From Hymenobacter canadensis (GTDB lineage Bacteria; Bacteroidota; Bacteroidia; Cytophagales; Hymenobacteraceae), in contig NZ_CP114767.1 in NCBI RefSeq assembly GCF_027359925.1, forward strand, positions 806,001-870,000: a stretch of 64,000 bases of DNA. The letters run 5' to 3'. Both the position numbers and the translations under genes were made by a program. Under the pieces are notes generated by a model. The model was not told where the DNA came from. It saw nothing but the letters and a program-made list of their open reading frames with translations, and did no database searches. The first letter of the stretch is position 1. Each line of letters opens with the position of its first letter. Shown here one piece after another: positions 41,101-48,984 of this stretch.

Positions 41101-42252
41101 GTCGCCGAGTACATTGCGAACCGTGTACGGAACCGTGACCACGCCCGAGAACGTGCCCGAAGGCGTGAAGACCACCTCTCCCTGCGCAGTCACCGAAAAC
41201 GTGCCCTGGCCCGGTATCAACAGCGTTTGCTGAACCCCGGTAGCACTGATGTCGAGGTCTACCGTGGCCGGGTCGAAATTGCTGCCCGGCGCAACATCAT
41301 TGGCCAGGACATTCAGCCTAACGGCCTGGTTGAAGGGCGTGCCGGCCAGGTCGTCGTTGGCAAACGGTGCCCGCACAATGGCCAGATTGCGGATTTCGTG
41401 TACGTTGGTACTACCGCCGGTCGAACCCGAGAAGCCGATGCGCAGGGTAGGGGGCGGCGTCGGAACCGGTACGCTGCGGATGGCCGTAGTCACTTGGTTG
41501 CCGTGCTGAATTCGAACCGTAACCTGGTACGTGCCATTGGTGGGCACTAGGTCGATGTAGGCCCGGCGGTAGTCGCCGCTGCCTACCTGCGCCCTGGCCG
41601 TGGGAACGTCTAGGCTGAAAGGAAGCGTGCCGCTCCCGTCGAGATAGGGATAGTCGGTGGCGCTGCGCCCGTTGCCAGCGCCTCTGATGGACACGGCATC
41701 CGGCGTGGAGCCTGGGCCGCCGATGCGCCCTTCTGTAGGGTTGGCATAGTTGCCGAACTCGTCTATGCCAATGCCGATGTAGCCATTGGGCACCCCGTTG
41801 CTGATGGGGTCAACGGTTTTCTGCGCGTAGCCCAGCGAGCCGCCCGAAGCCCCCGGCGCAAACGTAACTGTGCTGCCATCAAACAGAAAACACGAAAATC
41901 CATCGGCCCCGGTGCCGCCATACGCGAAAAACTCAAACGATATACCGAAGCCCTGCGGTGCAGCAAAGGCCGTCTGGTCTACCGCAAAGCCCGACTGATT
42001 GAGGACTACTGAGGTAAGCTGCAGATAGCCCTGGCCGTTCGGGTCGCCTGCGCCACCGGTAAGCGAGGCACTGCCCCCCACCGTGAAGCCCGTAGCCGAA
42101 TTGTTTTTAAACGACTCAATTCGTGGGAATTGCGCCCGTGCTTCTGAAAAGCAACCCAGCGTAGTACTCAGCAGTGAGCCCAGCAACAGACTGCCGCCAA
42201 GGTACCGTATGGAAGAAGCTGCTCCAGGCCATTTGGGAAATAGTGTTTTCAT
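38107..42252 (-). CDS. Giant surface protein: lectin-like, DUF11, Gly-rich, T9SS signal
   Basis: A 1381-residue secreted protein. Signal region up to about residue 40. Next is an L-type lectin-like domain (FPRIESFKNNSATGFTVGGS, ISFEFFAYGGTGADGFSCFL) to about 300, then an Ig/cadherin-like module (FANDDLAGTPFNQAVRLNVL) and DUF11 repeats (ARITYTLNTTNLG, DPVSTNNTSAITTQV). A very Gly/Ala-rich region of about 280 residues at 760-1040 (GGGGGAGSSND, GGGGGGAGGAIVVLA) follows, then a further DUF11-like part. A fibronectin-like AKAVQLDALLTWTTASEVNN precedes the C-terminal T9SS type-A signal (LYPNPAPGRTTLDLTGLPAG). Probably a cell-surface adhesin or glycan-binding protein. Confidence 0.85.
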   Translation of the reverse strand: MKTLFPKWPGAASSIRYLGGSLLLGSLLSTTLGCFSEARAQFPRIESFKNNSATGFTVGGSASLTGGAGDPNGQGYLQLTSVVLNQSGFAVDQTAFAAPQGFGISFEFFAYGGTGADGFSCFLFDGSTVTFAPGASGGSLGYAQKTVDPISNGVPNGYIGIGIDEFGNYANPTEGRIGGPGSTPDAVSIRGAGNGRSATDYPYLDGSGTLPFSLDVPTARAQVGSGDYRRAYIDLVPTNGTYQVTVRIQHGNQVTTAIRSVPVPTPPPTLRIGFSGSTGGSTNVHEIRNLAIVRAPFANDDLAGTPFNQAVRLNVLANDVAPGSNFDPATVDLDISATGVQQTLLIPGQGTFSVTAQGEVVFTPSGTFSGVVTVPYTVRNVLGDQSSPANITIIVQGADVATTVSGPSTANPGARITYTLNTTNLGTEPATSVVPTILLAPNLPAGSVTLPAGATYTAGTGLVTFATIPSIAAGASPFTNSVTFTVPETGTTTITGTGNSTAATPDPVSTNNTSAITTQVTGLANIDKVCSEPGKDGPGALTASSVPNTYFQIASGTVVNAGNTSIPLAAAASGSTPISAGDIVLIMQMQGADINTTNTTAYGTSTGNYTAGQYEYGIALNSVPTTGGTLTLVKGVTNGYVNQDFGGTLTGQRRFQVIRVPQYSSLNVSGAVTGAAWNGRAGGVLALDVAGKTTFATSASLNMDAKGFRGGAGRNLAGSTSYNSAIFVAPATNAAHAAKGEGYAGTPQYTYSGTALQNNLVEGYFGGSQGQGAPGNGGGGATDYTPGTNSGNAGGGGGSNGGAGGTGGFGFGSGGTGEIADGGRAASGTSASRLLLGGGGGAGSSNDATALRASGGTGGGIIVLRTGAIAGTATLSANGGNAPATPSDDQGGGGGGAGGAIVVLATPPSGVANGLSGLTISAIGGTGGSANTDQNQTTQRTGPGGGGGGGLIFSNGAFANSGATGNTSPVRPGANGVTDGNSAAAFGATAGTTGIITPSVDPATTPIVAGAGACEPVLNAALSTSTPNITRTGGAGSAVNPATYLLAVSNTGGAATNVTATASLAANIVGYDASFSPTVTLTLANGTTSTLGSGSYTLPTADGTSTPAFGGLSIPAGATTTIAFRARLAATAQDNFAYQASVLLQYLDPTRLTTPKTVQPGLTYDSYTGAGAGVAAAPGNGYSGSFSTSEDVTIARPLPVELKAFEAKAVQLDALLTWTTASEVNNDRFEIERSFDARSFEQVGTVRGQGTTSRSTDYGFTDAGAGRRGSQLAYYRLRQVDTDGKESLSPVRVVRFSGLDKTAVSLYPNPAPGRTTLDLTGLPAGTYQIQVLDLAGRAVQNYTLEGANKHPLNLLSLPQGSYVVRVVGQGVSLALPLTHHN

Positions 42253-42690
42253 CTGTGGAAGGGTTAGGAGTGGAAGGCATTCTTGGTTTATTTCAATATA
42301 TAGTAAAGTAATTGTTTATATGGATTTATTGAAATAGTTAAATTAAAGTGCGCTTATTGAGCACAATTATAAGCGTATTTTATCATCTGGTGCTATTGGG
42401 CTCATTATTTTTTGATGAAGTTGTGAAAAGATTATAGCGGTATAATGCATAAACGTGATTTGAAGACTGCAAAGTGTCTTGCCGGATTCTCTATTGTTTA
42501 TTCTGGCCCGATAATTGAGGATAGCAAAAACATCTAAATAATATTTAGGTGTTTTGGTTGTGGGAAAGAGGACGGCTACTGGTCGTCCTTTTTTTATGCG
42601 CCGTCCTGTTCCTTCGGAGGCTCTTGTAAAGCAAAGCGCCCGGCAGCCATGTGGCTACCGGGCGCTGCCCAAGACAAGAACATAGAACGC
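42253..42690. other. AT-rich non-coding region with three hairpins
   Basis: About 440 bases without a supportable ORF and with low GC. It contains three stems: AAAACATCTAAAT / ATTTAGGTGTTTT (42527-42555), GGACG...CGTCC followed by seven T (42570-42595), and AGCGCCCGG...CCGGGCGCT (42635-42666). The last may terminate the minus-strand gene at 42691. The first two could be the 3' end of a small RNA transcribed on the plus strand from around 42430 (a GGTATAATG stretch is at 42439-42447). Evidence for an RNA is structural only. Confidence 0.4.
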
Positions 42691-43077
42691 TTAGTGTACT
42701 ACGCGCAGCTCATAGGTGCCCGCTGGCTGGCCGGGGAGTTCGAACGCTCCGACGCGGCTGGGGCCATAACCTAGATTGACTTTCACCCATTCGTTGCGCG
42801 CGGGGAGCAGCGCTATTATTTCGTGGCGAAGCCGGTCGAGGTCTTGCTGCAGATCAGTGAGTTGGTCGCGCACTTCCTCGGCGTGCTGCGGGAAACTGCC
42901 GGTAGCGGAGCGCTGCTCAAATTCCTCGGCGGCTATGGCCTGCTGTTGCTGCTGCTGTGGCAGGCTGGCACTGTCGGTTTTGGCGGTTCGCAACTCTTTT
43001 TCAGCAGCCAGATAGGCGTTCAGCTTGTCTTCCAGCGGCAGCAGGTTGGGGTCGAGGTAGTCGAGGTTAGTGGACAT
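42691..43077 (-). CDS. Hypothetical coiled-coil protein
   Basis: A 128-residue soluble protein. The first two thirds are helical with heptad-like spacing (EDKLNAYLAAEKELRTAKTD, HAEEVRDQLTDLQQDLDRLR) and a Gln-rich patch (QQQQQQA). The last 35 residues form short strands (NEWVKVNLGYGPSRVGAFEL). No signal peptide. I do not recognise the family; codon use is ordinary. A terminator-like hairpin lies just past its stop. Confidence 0.65.
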   Translation of the reverse strand: MSTNLDYLDPNLLPLEDKLNAYLAAEKELRTAKTDSASLPQQQQQQAIAAEEFEQRSATGSFPQHAEEVRDQLTDLQQDLDRLRHEIIALLPARNEWVKVNLGYGPSRVGAFELPGQPAGTYELRVVH

Positions 43078-43144
43078 AGGAAAGAGAGTCAGACATGAAC
43101 CTTGGCAAACGTAGCCGGCTAAGGAAAGATGCAGCGCCGGCTGG

Positions 43145-43864
43145 CTAGGGCTGCAGCCGGTCGTAGTAAGTCAGCAGCCGGACCACGTCGGCCTCCTTAT
43201 TCAGGTTGAGCTGCTGCTGGGAAACGTAGGCGCTGGCCTGCGCCTGGTATTGTGGCGCCAGCGCATCCAGCACGCTCCGGCTGCTCAGCCGCACGGGCAC
43301 CAGTGCTTGGTCGGGCAGCTTCAGGAAATACACGGTTTTACTGCTCCATTCCGACTTCTTTACCGTGGTCATGGCGCCATTGGAAGATTGGGTGCGGACC
43401 TGCCGCGTGAGGTGGCGGAGCAGCGCCGTGCGGCCGGCATCATAGCGCACATCAAAAAAAGTGGCCCGCAGCACCGGCTGTTCGGTTTTTACTTCAGGAT
43501 ACAGCCGGAAAAGGTGTGTCTGGTGTGTGGCCGAGTCGCGGAGCGTGAACTCCCGCACCAGCGTCGTGAACAGCTCCACCGAGTCGCCCTGAGGGCGTCG
43601 CCACAGCAGCCGCTCTGCCGAAAGGTCGTACTTCAGCCACTGCCCGCGCTGCACGTTGCCAGTGCGCAGCAGCACGGTGCCCAGCGCCCAGCCGGGCAGC
43701 AGAAACGGGCTGCCGGTGGCGGGTTGGCCGTCGCGCCGGTGGCCCAGCTCCCGGTTGATGTAGTCGTAGTTGTTGAGTCTGCCGCCTTCGTTGGCACGTT
43801 GGGCCTGGGCGGCGCCGGCAAGCTGCGTCAGCAGCGCCGGCAGTAGTAAGTAAGAGTAACTCAT
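43145..43864 (-). CDS. Exported hypothetical protein
   Basis: A 239-residue protein with signal peptide MSYSYLLLPALLTQLAGAAQA. The mature part is beta-rich and charged: NNYDYINRELGHRRDGQPAT, ERLLWRRPQGDSVELFTTLV and KTVYFLKLPDQALVPVRLSS. It ends with a helical AYVSQQQLNLNKEADVVRLL. The pattern resembles periplasmic hypothetical proteins common in Hymenobacter-like genomes, with no known function. The ATG at 43864 is preferred because it begins the signal peptide; the longer frame adds 60 low-complexity residues overlapping the divergent gene's upstream region. Confidence 0.7.
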   Translation of the reverse strand: MSYSYLLLPALLTQLAGAAQAQRANEGGRLNNYDYINRELGHRRDGQPATGSPFLLPGWALGTVLLRTGNVQRGQWLKYDLSAERLLWRRPQGDSVELFTTLVREFTLRDSATHQTHLFRLYPEVKTEQPVLRATFFDVRYDAGRTALLRHLTRQVRTQSSNGAMTTVKKSEWSSKTVYFLKLPDQALVPVRLSSRSVLDALAPQYQAQASAYVSQQQLNLNKEADVVRLLTYYDRLQP

Positions 43865-44021
43865 ATAAGGAATGAATGGCGGATAAGCGGTTGAAAACGA
43901 GCCAGCCGAGCGCGGCAGTAGAAATATGCGAAACTTTATTGAGCCCGCCCCGCTGTTGCGGCCCCGCCCGATGCCGTACCTTGCAGCGCCGGCGCCTGGC
44001 CGGCGCCTGACTTTTCCCCCG

Positions 44022-44768
44022 ATGCCTATGCCCGCCGCTGCCACGCCCGTTTCTGCCGACCCCCTGGGCCACGCCCTGCTCGACTATCTGCATGGCCGAC
44101 TGGAGGCCACCCTCACCGTATTCAGTGACGTAGCCGAGGAGGAGCCGCTGCCGGCCTCCTATTTTTTCCGGAGCCTGTGGGAGATGCCGGAGCTGGAGCG
44201 GCAGGCCCTGGAGCAGTGCCAGGGGCGCGTGCTCGACCTGGGGGCCGGCGCCGGCTGCCACGCGCTGGAGCTGCAAAGCCGGGGCTTCGAGGTGAAGGCC
44301 ATTGATGCCTCGGCCGGGGCGGTGCAGGTGATGCAGGCCCGCGGCGTACACCAGGTTGCGCACCACGACCTGCGCGACGCCGCCCTCACCCACGAAAAGT
44401 ACGATACCTTGCTCATGCTCATGAACGGGCTGGGCTTGGTGGGTTCCCTCGACGGGCTGGCGGATTTTCTGCGCCACGCGCGCCAGCTGCTGGCCCCCGG
44501 CGGCCAGATTCTGGCCACTTCCTCCGACATCAGCTACCTCTACGAGGACGAGGATGGCGCTTTGGTGTTCGACCTCAACGGCCCTTACCACGGCGAAGTA
44601 ACCTACACGATGCAGTACGGTGCCGAGCAGGGTGCAGCCTTCCACTGGCTGTTCGCCGGGGCCGGTATTCTGCAGGATTACGCCGAAGAAGCCGGCTACG
44701 AAGTGGAGTTTCTGGGCGAAGACGAGCAGCAGCAGTACCTGGTGCGCCTCACGCTCGCCAACAGCTAG
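44022..44768 (+). CDS. Class I SAM-dependent methyltransferase
   Basis: A 248-residue cytosolic enzyme with a Rossmann-like fold. Motif I is GRVLDLGAGAGCHALEL (residues about 70-86), motif II KAIDASAGAVQVM, and HEKYDTLLMLMNGLGLVGSL is the motif IV/V region. The substrate is unknown. Of several in-frame starts the ATG at 44022 is chosen: the preceding 43926-44021 part is a GC-rich leader containing a TACCTTGC word (43977-43984) that could be a -7 box. It lies divergent to the exported hypothetical gene. Confidence 0.82.
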   Translation: MPMPAAATPVSADPLGHALLDYLHGRLEATLTVFSDVAEEEPLPASYFFRSLWEMPELERQALEQCQGRVLDLGAGAGCHALELQSRGFEVKAIDASAGAVQVMQARGVHQVAHHDLRDAALTHEKYDTLLMLMNGLGLVGSLDGLADFLRHARQLLAPGGQILATSSDISYLYEDEDGALVFDLNGPYHGEVTYTMQYGAEQGAAFHWLFAGAGILQDYAEEAGYEVEFLGEDEQQQYLVRLTLANS

Positions 44769-44838
44769 GTAATTTCCGTGGCGGGGTGTTCCGGCGGATG
44801 ATTCAACCTTTTTTTGCTTCCACAAGTACGCTGCTACC

Positions 44839-45294
44839 ATGAGCTATAGCAAAACCTACACCGTGCGTTGGGCCGACATGGACCCCAACGTGCACATGCG
44901 CCACTCCGCCTACACCGACTACGCCGCCCAGGTGCGTTTGGAGTTTCTGGCCGACCAGGGCTTCACTATGCGGCACTTCGCCGAGCTGCAAATCGGACCC
45001 ATCCTGTTTCGTGAGGACACCCGGTTTCTCAAGGAAGTCCACATGAGCGAAACCATCCGCGTATCGGCGGAGCTGGGCGGCCTCAGCGCCGACGGCTCGC
45101 GCTGGCGCATCATCCACACCCTCTATAAAGCTGATGGCCGCGAAGCTGCCACCGTGACCGTCGACGGCGCTTGGCTGGATCTGCGCCTGCGCAAGCTCAC
45201 GCTGCCGCCGCCCGAGCTGGTGGCCGCCTTCACCGGCATCACCCGCCATGCCACCTACGCTGATATCATGCGCGAAAAGAAAACCGAGGAGTAA
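44839..45294 (+). CDS. Acyl-CoA thioesterase (4HBT hotdog family)
   Basis: A 151-residue hotdog-fold protein. The 4-hydroxybenzoyl-CoA thioesterase-like pattern is clear: KTYTVRWADMDPNVHMRHSA with the catalytic-region Asp, YTDYAAQVRLEFLADQGFTM, and a beta strand RDRHIIHTL-like WRIIHTLYKADG. It hydrolyses an acyl-CoA, substrate unknown. It follows the methyltransferase by 70 bases, probably in the same direction of transcription, and ends before a strong bidirectional terminator. Confidence 0.85.
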   Translation: MSYSKTYTVRWADMDPNVHMRHSAYTDYAAQVRLEFLADQGFTMRHFAELQIGPILFREDTRFLKEVHMSETIRVSAELGGLSADGSRWRIIHTLYKADGREAATVTVDGAWLDLRLRKLTLPPPELVAAFTGITRHATYADIMREKKTEE

Positions 45295-45330
45295 ACCCAG
45301 TTTATGATCGGTACTGCTCGGGTATCCGAT

Positions 45331-45378
45331 CCAGAAAAAAGCCCTTGGCACAATAGTGTGCCAAGGGCTTTTTTCTGG
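45331..45378. terminator. Strong bidirectional terminator
   Basis: CCAGAAAAAAGCCCTTGGCA and its exact inverse complement meet around a short CAATAGTG region; between the thioesterase gene and the convergent DinB gene. Confidence 0.9.
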
Positions 45379-45402
45379 ATGAAATCATCTGTTGCTGGCG
45401 CC

Positions 45403-45945
45403 TTAAGACTTTTTCAGGGCTTTGGCAATGCGCTCCATCTGGCGCTGATGGTGCAGCACGTGGTCGAGCATGAAGTCCAGGGTTTGGTAGATGGTGAGCA
45501 TGCCGGAGCGCGGGTGCTTGAAGATGGCCCGGTCCAGGAGCCGGCCGGGGTATTCGTTGAGCAGCTGCTCCAGCCGCCGCCGGGTCGACTGCCACTCGGC
45601 CTGCAGCTGCGGCAGCGGCTCCACCTGCTCGGGCGTGAGCTCGGCCAGGCGCCTGGGGGCCTTGAAGCGCGTGAACGGCAGCCGCAGCAACCCGCGCAGC
45701 AGCAGCGACTTGAGCGTGTGCAGCACGCCTGCCTTCTCCAGCTCTTCCGTCTGCTGCAGCTTTTTCTCCAGATACTGCTCGATGCCGGCTTCCGACACCA
45801 GCAGATGCTGCACCACCTGCGCCGCCGACCACTGCCCCGGCCCCGGCGACTGGTGGGCGCTGCTGCCCAGCGCTTCCGCGGCTTGCAGCAGATGGGTGGT
45901 GGCTAGTTCGAGTTGCTCGAAGCGTAAATGCAGACGATGATTCAT
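45403..45945 (-). CDS. DinB-like family protein
   Basis: A 180-residue four-helix-bundle protein of the DinB/YfiT superfamily. Typical parts are GQWSAAQVVQHLLVSEAGIE (first metal histidine) and the C-terminal YQTLDFMLDHVLHHQRQMER with HxxxH-type histidines. Family members are metal-dependent; some are thiol transferases, most uncharacterised. The ATG at 45945 matches the family start; a longer frame to 45999 has no support. Confidence 0.85.
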   Translation of the reverse strand: MNHRLHLRFEQLELATTHLLQAAEALGSSAHQSPGPGQWSAAQVVQHLLVSEAGIEQYLEKKLQQTEELEKAGVLHTLKSLLLRGLLRLPFTRFKAPRRLAELTPEQVEPLPQLQAEWQSTRRRLEQLLNEYPGRLLDRAIFKHPRSGMLTIYQTLDFMLDHVLHHQRQMERIAKALKKS

Positions 45946-45975
45946 GGCGTAGCGGGGGAGTGGGCGGTTAGAGCG

Positions 45976-45983
45976 TAGCTTTG
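45976..45983 (+). promoter_or_regulatory. -7 promoter element of the tandem membrane protein genes
   Basis: TAGCTTTG, an exact TAnnTTTG match, about 60 bases before the ATG at 46043 and on its strand. Confidence 0.5.
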
Positions 45984-46042
45984 GGCAAAAGGTACACAAA
46001 TCCCCGCCGCTGGCTTCTACGCGGGTTCTTGCTTCCGGTTAT

Positions 46043-47491
46043 ATGGCTGTTCCGCCTGCTTCGCTTTCTGGTTTTGCGCCACACGCCGCCGTGCCGCCCG
46101 GGCCTGGGCTGCTGCGCCGCGAGTGGCCGCTGCCCGTGCGGGTACTGGTGGTGTTGGTGCTTTATGGGGGCTACTTCTTGCTGGGCGGGGGCCTCACCGG
46201 GGAACGAATGCCCTACGATGCCGGCCACTACTGGGAGCTGGCCGTAGCGCTGAAAGACCCGGCCACCGGGTTTTCGCTGCTCAATTTCCAGGACCCCACC
46301 CGTGGCTACTGCGCGGCGCTGCTGCAGTTTCCGGCGCTCATTGTGCGCTTCATCACGCACTGCTCGATGCCGGTGGCCGCCAAAATCACCGGCGTAGCGT
46401 GGGCCACGCTGCTGTATGCGTGGCTGCTGCCGGCGCTGTGGCGAAGCATGGGGCTGGGGCGCGTGGCCGGAGGACGCTGGCTACTGCTACTGCTGCTGGG
46501 CTTTGCCTTCTGGCGCGACCATTTCAGCTTTTCTATGGCCGACATGCCCGCTTTATCGTTGCTGCTGCTGGCGCTATGGGCATTAAGTCGGGTTGGGCTA
46601 GGCTGGTGGCTGCTGGCGGGCCTAAGTCTAGCGGTGTCCTGCAACAGCCGGCCGGCTTATCTGGCAGCGGTGCCCGCAGTATTGGGGCTGGCAGTGTGGT
46701 GGAGCCTCCGGCATGGCCGGCGGCATGGCCGGAGCCGCTGGACGGTGCTGCTGCTGGGCATGGCGCTGGTGCTGGCCCCGCAGTGGCAGATCAATCGGCG
46801 CTACTACGGGCAGAATACGCCTTTGGTGTTGGCCCGTGTAAATCCCACCGACACCACGCCGCTCTACCTCCGGCAGCTCACCTGGGGCACCCGCGTGCTG
46901 CGCTACGATACCAGCCTGCAGCAGCGCCTTATCTACGCCGACCCGGCCGGCCTGGCCGTGCTACGGGCCGAAGGAATCCGCGAGTACGGCTCCTACGGCC
47001 AGTTTCTGGGTATCCTGCTGCACCATCCCTTCGACTACACCGTGCGCTACCTGCGGCACCTCTTCAACGGCCTTGACGTGCAGCAGCCCGCTCCCTACCT
47101 GATCCGCGACTATGGGCCGGAGCGGCCGTGGGTGCAGCTGCTCAACTACACTGCGCTGGGCGTGGGGTTGCTCACGCTGCTGCGCCGGCCTACCCGCTGG
47201 CTGACGTGGCCGCGGGCCCTGCTGCTGCTGGCTCTGCTGCTGCCCTGCATGGCCGGCATCCCCACGGCCATCGAGTGCCGCTTCCTGCTGCCGCTGCACT
47301 TGCTGCTGCTGGCAGTGGCGGCGTTCGGGTTTTCACCATCGTACTGGCAGTGGCTGCTGCGTGGCCGGCCCGGCCGGGCGCGGGCCGTGGTGCTGGTGGC
47401 CGGGTTGTGGCTGGGTGGCTGCTTCTGGCTTTCGGCCGCCACTTTCCGCAACTTGCAGCCCGACCACGGCAAGTCCCTGGTCGACGACTAA
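46043..47491 (+). CDS. Polytopic membrane protein, GT39/PMT-like, paralogue 1
   Basis: A 482-residue inner-membrane protein with about ten to twelve helices. It has an acidic loop after the first helix (GERMPYDAGHYWELAVAL) and the conserved SLLNFQDPTRGYCAALLQFP. The soluble part between late helices is HLFNGLDVQQPAPYLIRDYG. The layout (acidic motif in the first periplasmic loop, multiple helices) resembles membrane glycosyltransferases of the GT-C class that use polyprenyl-phosphate sugars, but no family is certain. The following gene is a clear paralogue in the same order and orientation. Expressed from the promoter at 45976. Confidence 0.75.
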   Translation: MAVPPASLSGFAPHAAVPPGPGLLRREWPLPVRVLVVLVLYGGYFLLGGGLTGERMPYDAGHYWELAVALKDPATGFSLLNFQDPTRGYCAALLQFPALIVRFITHCSMPVAAKITGVAWATLLYAWLLPALWRSMGLGRVAGGRWLLLLLLGFAFWRDHFSFSMADMPALSLLLLALWALSRVGLGWWLLAGLSLAVSCNSRPAYLAAVPAVLGLAVWWSLRHGRRHGRSRWTVLLLGMALVLAPQWQINRRYYGQNTPLVLARVNPTDTTPLYLRQLTWGTRVLRYDTSLQQRLIYADPAGLAVLRAEGIREYGSYGQFLGILLHHPFDYTVRYLRHLFNGLDVQQPAPYLIRDYGPERPWVQLLNYTALGVGLLTLLRRPTRWLTWPRALLLLALLLPCMAGIPTAIECRFLLPLHLLLLAVAAFGFSPSYWQWLLRGRPGRARAVVLVAGLWLGGCFWLSAATFRNLQPDHGKSLVDD

Positions 47492-47519
47492 GCCTTTGGC
47501 TTTCCATAGACTTCTACCC

Positions 47520-48914
47520 TTGAAACTCCCCTCCCTGCTATCTGTGAGCCGTGCCGCGGTGCCAACTTACTGGCGCCTGACGACGCTGATTCTGGTAGTG
47601 TATCTGGTGTATTTGCCGCTGTCGGGCTACCCCATGCTCTACAATGATGCGCTGAACTATTGGTTCATCTCCATCTTCTTCCACAAAGACGGCCACCTGT
47701 CGCTGCTCAACTTCCACGACAGTTTCCGGGGGTATCTGCTGCCGTTGGTGCTGCTGCCGTTGCGCATCACGCAGTTCTACAGCGGACTGCCCGTCATCCT
47801 GTTTGCGCAGGTATTTGGGGCGGTGCTGGCGGCGGTGGTCTTTGGCTGGCTGGGGCCGCGCCTCTGGCAGACGGCCAGCCAAAGACCACCGCTGAGCTGG
47901 CCACGCCGGGCGGCGTTTGCGGCGCTGGGCTTCGCCCTCTGGCGCGACTACTTCAACTTCCCCCTCACCGACTTCCCAAGCCTCGGGGCACTGCTGCTGG
48001 GGCTGCTGCTGCTCTACCGGCGCGGCCTGGGCTGGACGGCCCTGGCCGGGGCCTGCCTGGCGGCGGCCTGCAACATCCGGCCTTCTTACCTGATTGCGGC
48101 GCCGTTTTTTGTAGCACTGGCGCTGGTGCTGCCCGCGCCTTCACAGCTGGGGCGGCTGGCGCGCGGGCTGGCGCTGCTGGCCGGGGCGGCGCTGGTACTG
48201 GGGCCGCAGCTGCTTATCAACCAGCGCCATTTCCACCAGAACACGCCCCTGGTGCTAGCCCAGGATGAAAACCTGGAAACCGACAACCTCTACCGGGAAA
48301 AGCTGAAGTGGGGACTGCTGCACCAGAAATACGAAACCCGCATCGGCGATGACTACCCGGACCGGGTCATGATTTTCCGGGACTATGCCGGCGAAGCGCT
48401 GGTGCGGCAGGAGCACATCGGCTGGTTCAACTCCTACGGCAGCTACCTGCAGCTGGTACTGCGCCACCCCGTGCTGTTTGCCCGCATGTATGCGTGGCGG
48501 CTCTTCAATGGTCTCGATATTCAGTACCCGACACCCTATATCAAGCAGGTGTACGTGCCGACCTGGGGCTTGGCATGGCTGAACTATACGGTGTGGTTTG
48601 GGGCCGGGCTGATGCTGCTGCGCACCCGGTTTCGCTGCTTCACGCCACCGCAGTGGCTGGTGCTGGCCGTGCTGCTGGTGCCATGCGTGCCCATGCTGCC
48701 CATGAGTATGGAATGCCGCTTTCTACTGCCACTGCACCTGCTCCTGTACGCCGTATTGTGTTTCGGCTTGCCCGCCAAGTGGCGCCCGGCCCGGCTGCCG
48801 CGCCGGCAGCTGGTAGGCGTAGGCGTGGCGTACGTGGGGTTTGTGGCGCTCTGCTTCTGGGCCTCGGCCACAGCGCAGGCCACGCTGGAGTTGGGCCCGC
48901 GGATGTTGTGGTGA
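47520..48914 (+). CDS. Polytopic membrane protein, GT39/PMT-like, paralogue 2
   Basis: A 464-residue inner-membrane protein, a tandem duplicate of the preceding gene. Matching segments are MLYNDALNYWFISIFFHKDG, SLLNFHDSFRGYLLPLVLLP, RLFNGLDIQYPTPYIKQVYV and the MSMECRFLLPLHLLLYAV end, against IAIECRFLLPLHLLLLAV-type sequence in paralogue 1. The acidic DAGHYWE motif of paralogue 1 is NDALNYW here, so substrate or activity may differ. The start is TTG at 47520, 28 bases after the first gene. A long perfect inverted repeat ends the pair. Confidence 0.75.
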   Translation: MKLPSLLSVSRAAVPTYWRLTTLILVVYLVYLPLSGYPMLYNDALNYWFISIFFHKDGHLSLLNFHDSFRGYLLPLVLLPLRITQFYSGLPVILFAQVFGAVLAAVVFGWLGPRLWQTASQRPPLSWPRRAAFAALGFALWRDYFNFPLTDFPSLGALLLGLLLLYRRGLGWTALAGACLAAACNIRPSYLIAAPFFVALALVLPAPSQLGRLARGLALLAGAALVLGPQLLINQRHFHQNTPLVLAQDENLETDNLYREKLKWGLLHQKYETRIGDDYPDRVMIFRDYAGEALVRQEHIGWFNSYGSYLQLVLRHPVLFARMYAWRLFNGLDIQYPTPYIKQVYVPTWGLAWLNYTVWFGAGLMLLRTRFRCFTPPQWLVLAVLLVPCVPMLPMSMECRFLLPLHLLLYAVLCFGLPAKWRPARLPRRQLVGVGVAYVGFVALCFWASATAQATLELGPRMLW

Positions 48915-48916
48915 AA

Positions 48917-48977
48917 CCGGTTTCCACGAAAAAGCCCCGCAACCAAGCTGGTTGTGGGGCTTTTTCGTGGAAACCGG
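48917..48977. terminator. Very long perfect terminator palindrome
   Basis: CCGGTTTCCACGAAAAAGCC (arm 48917-48945) is inverted exactly at 48949-48977, a 29-bp stem with a three-base loop. It separates two convergent transcripts. Confidence 0.88.
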
Positions 48978-48984
48978 AGCTTCC

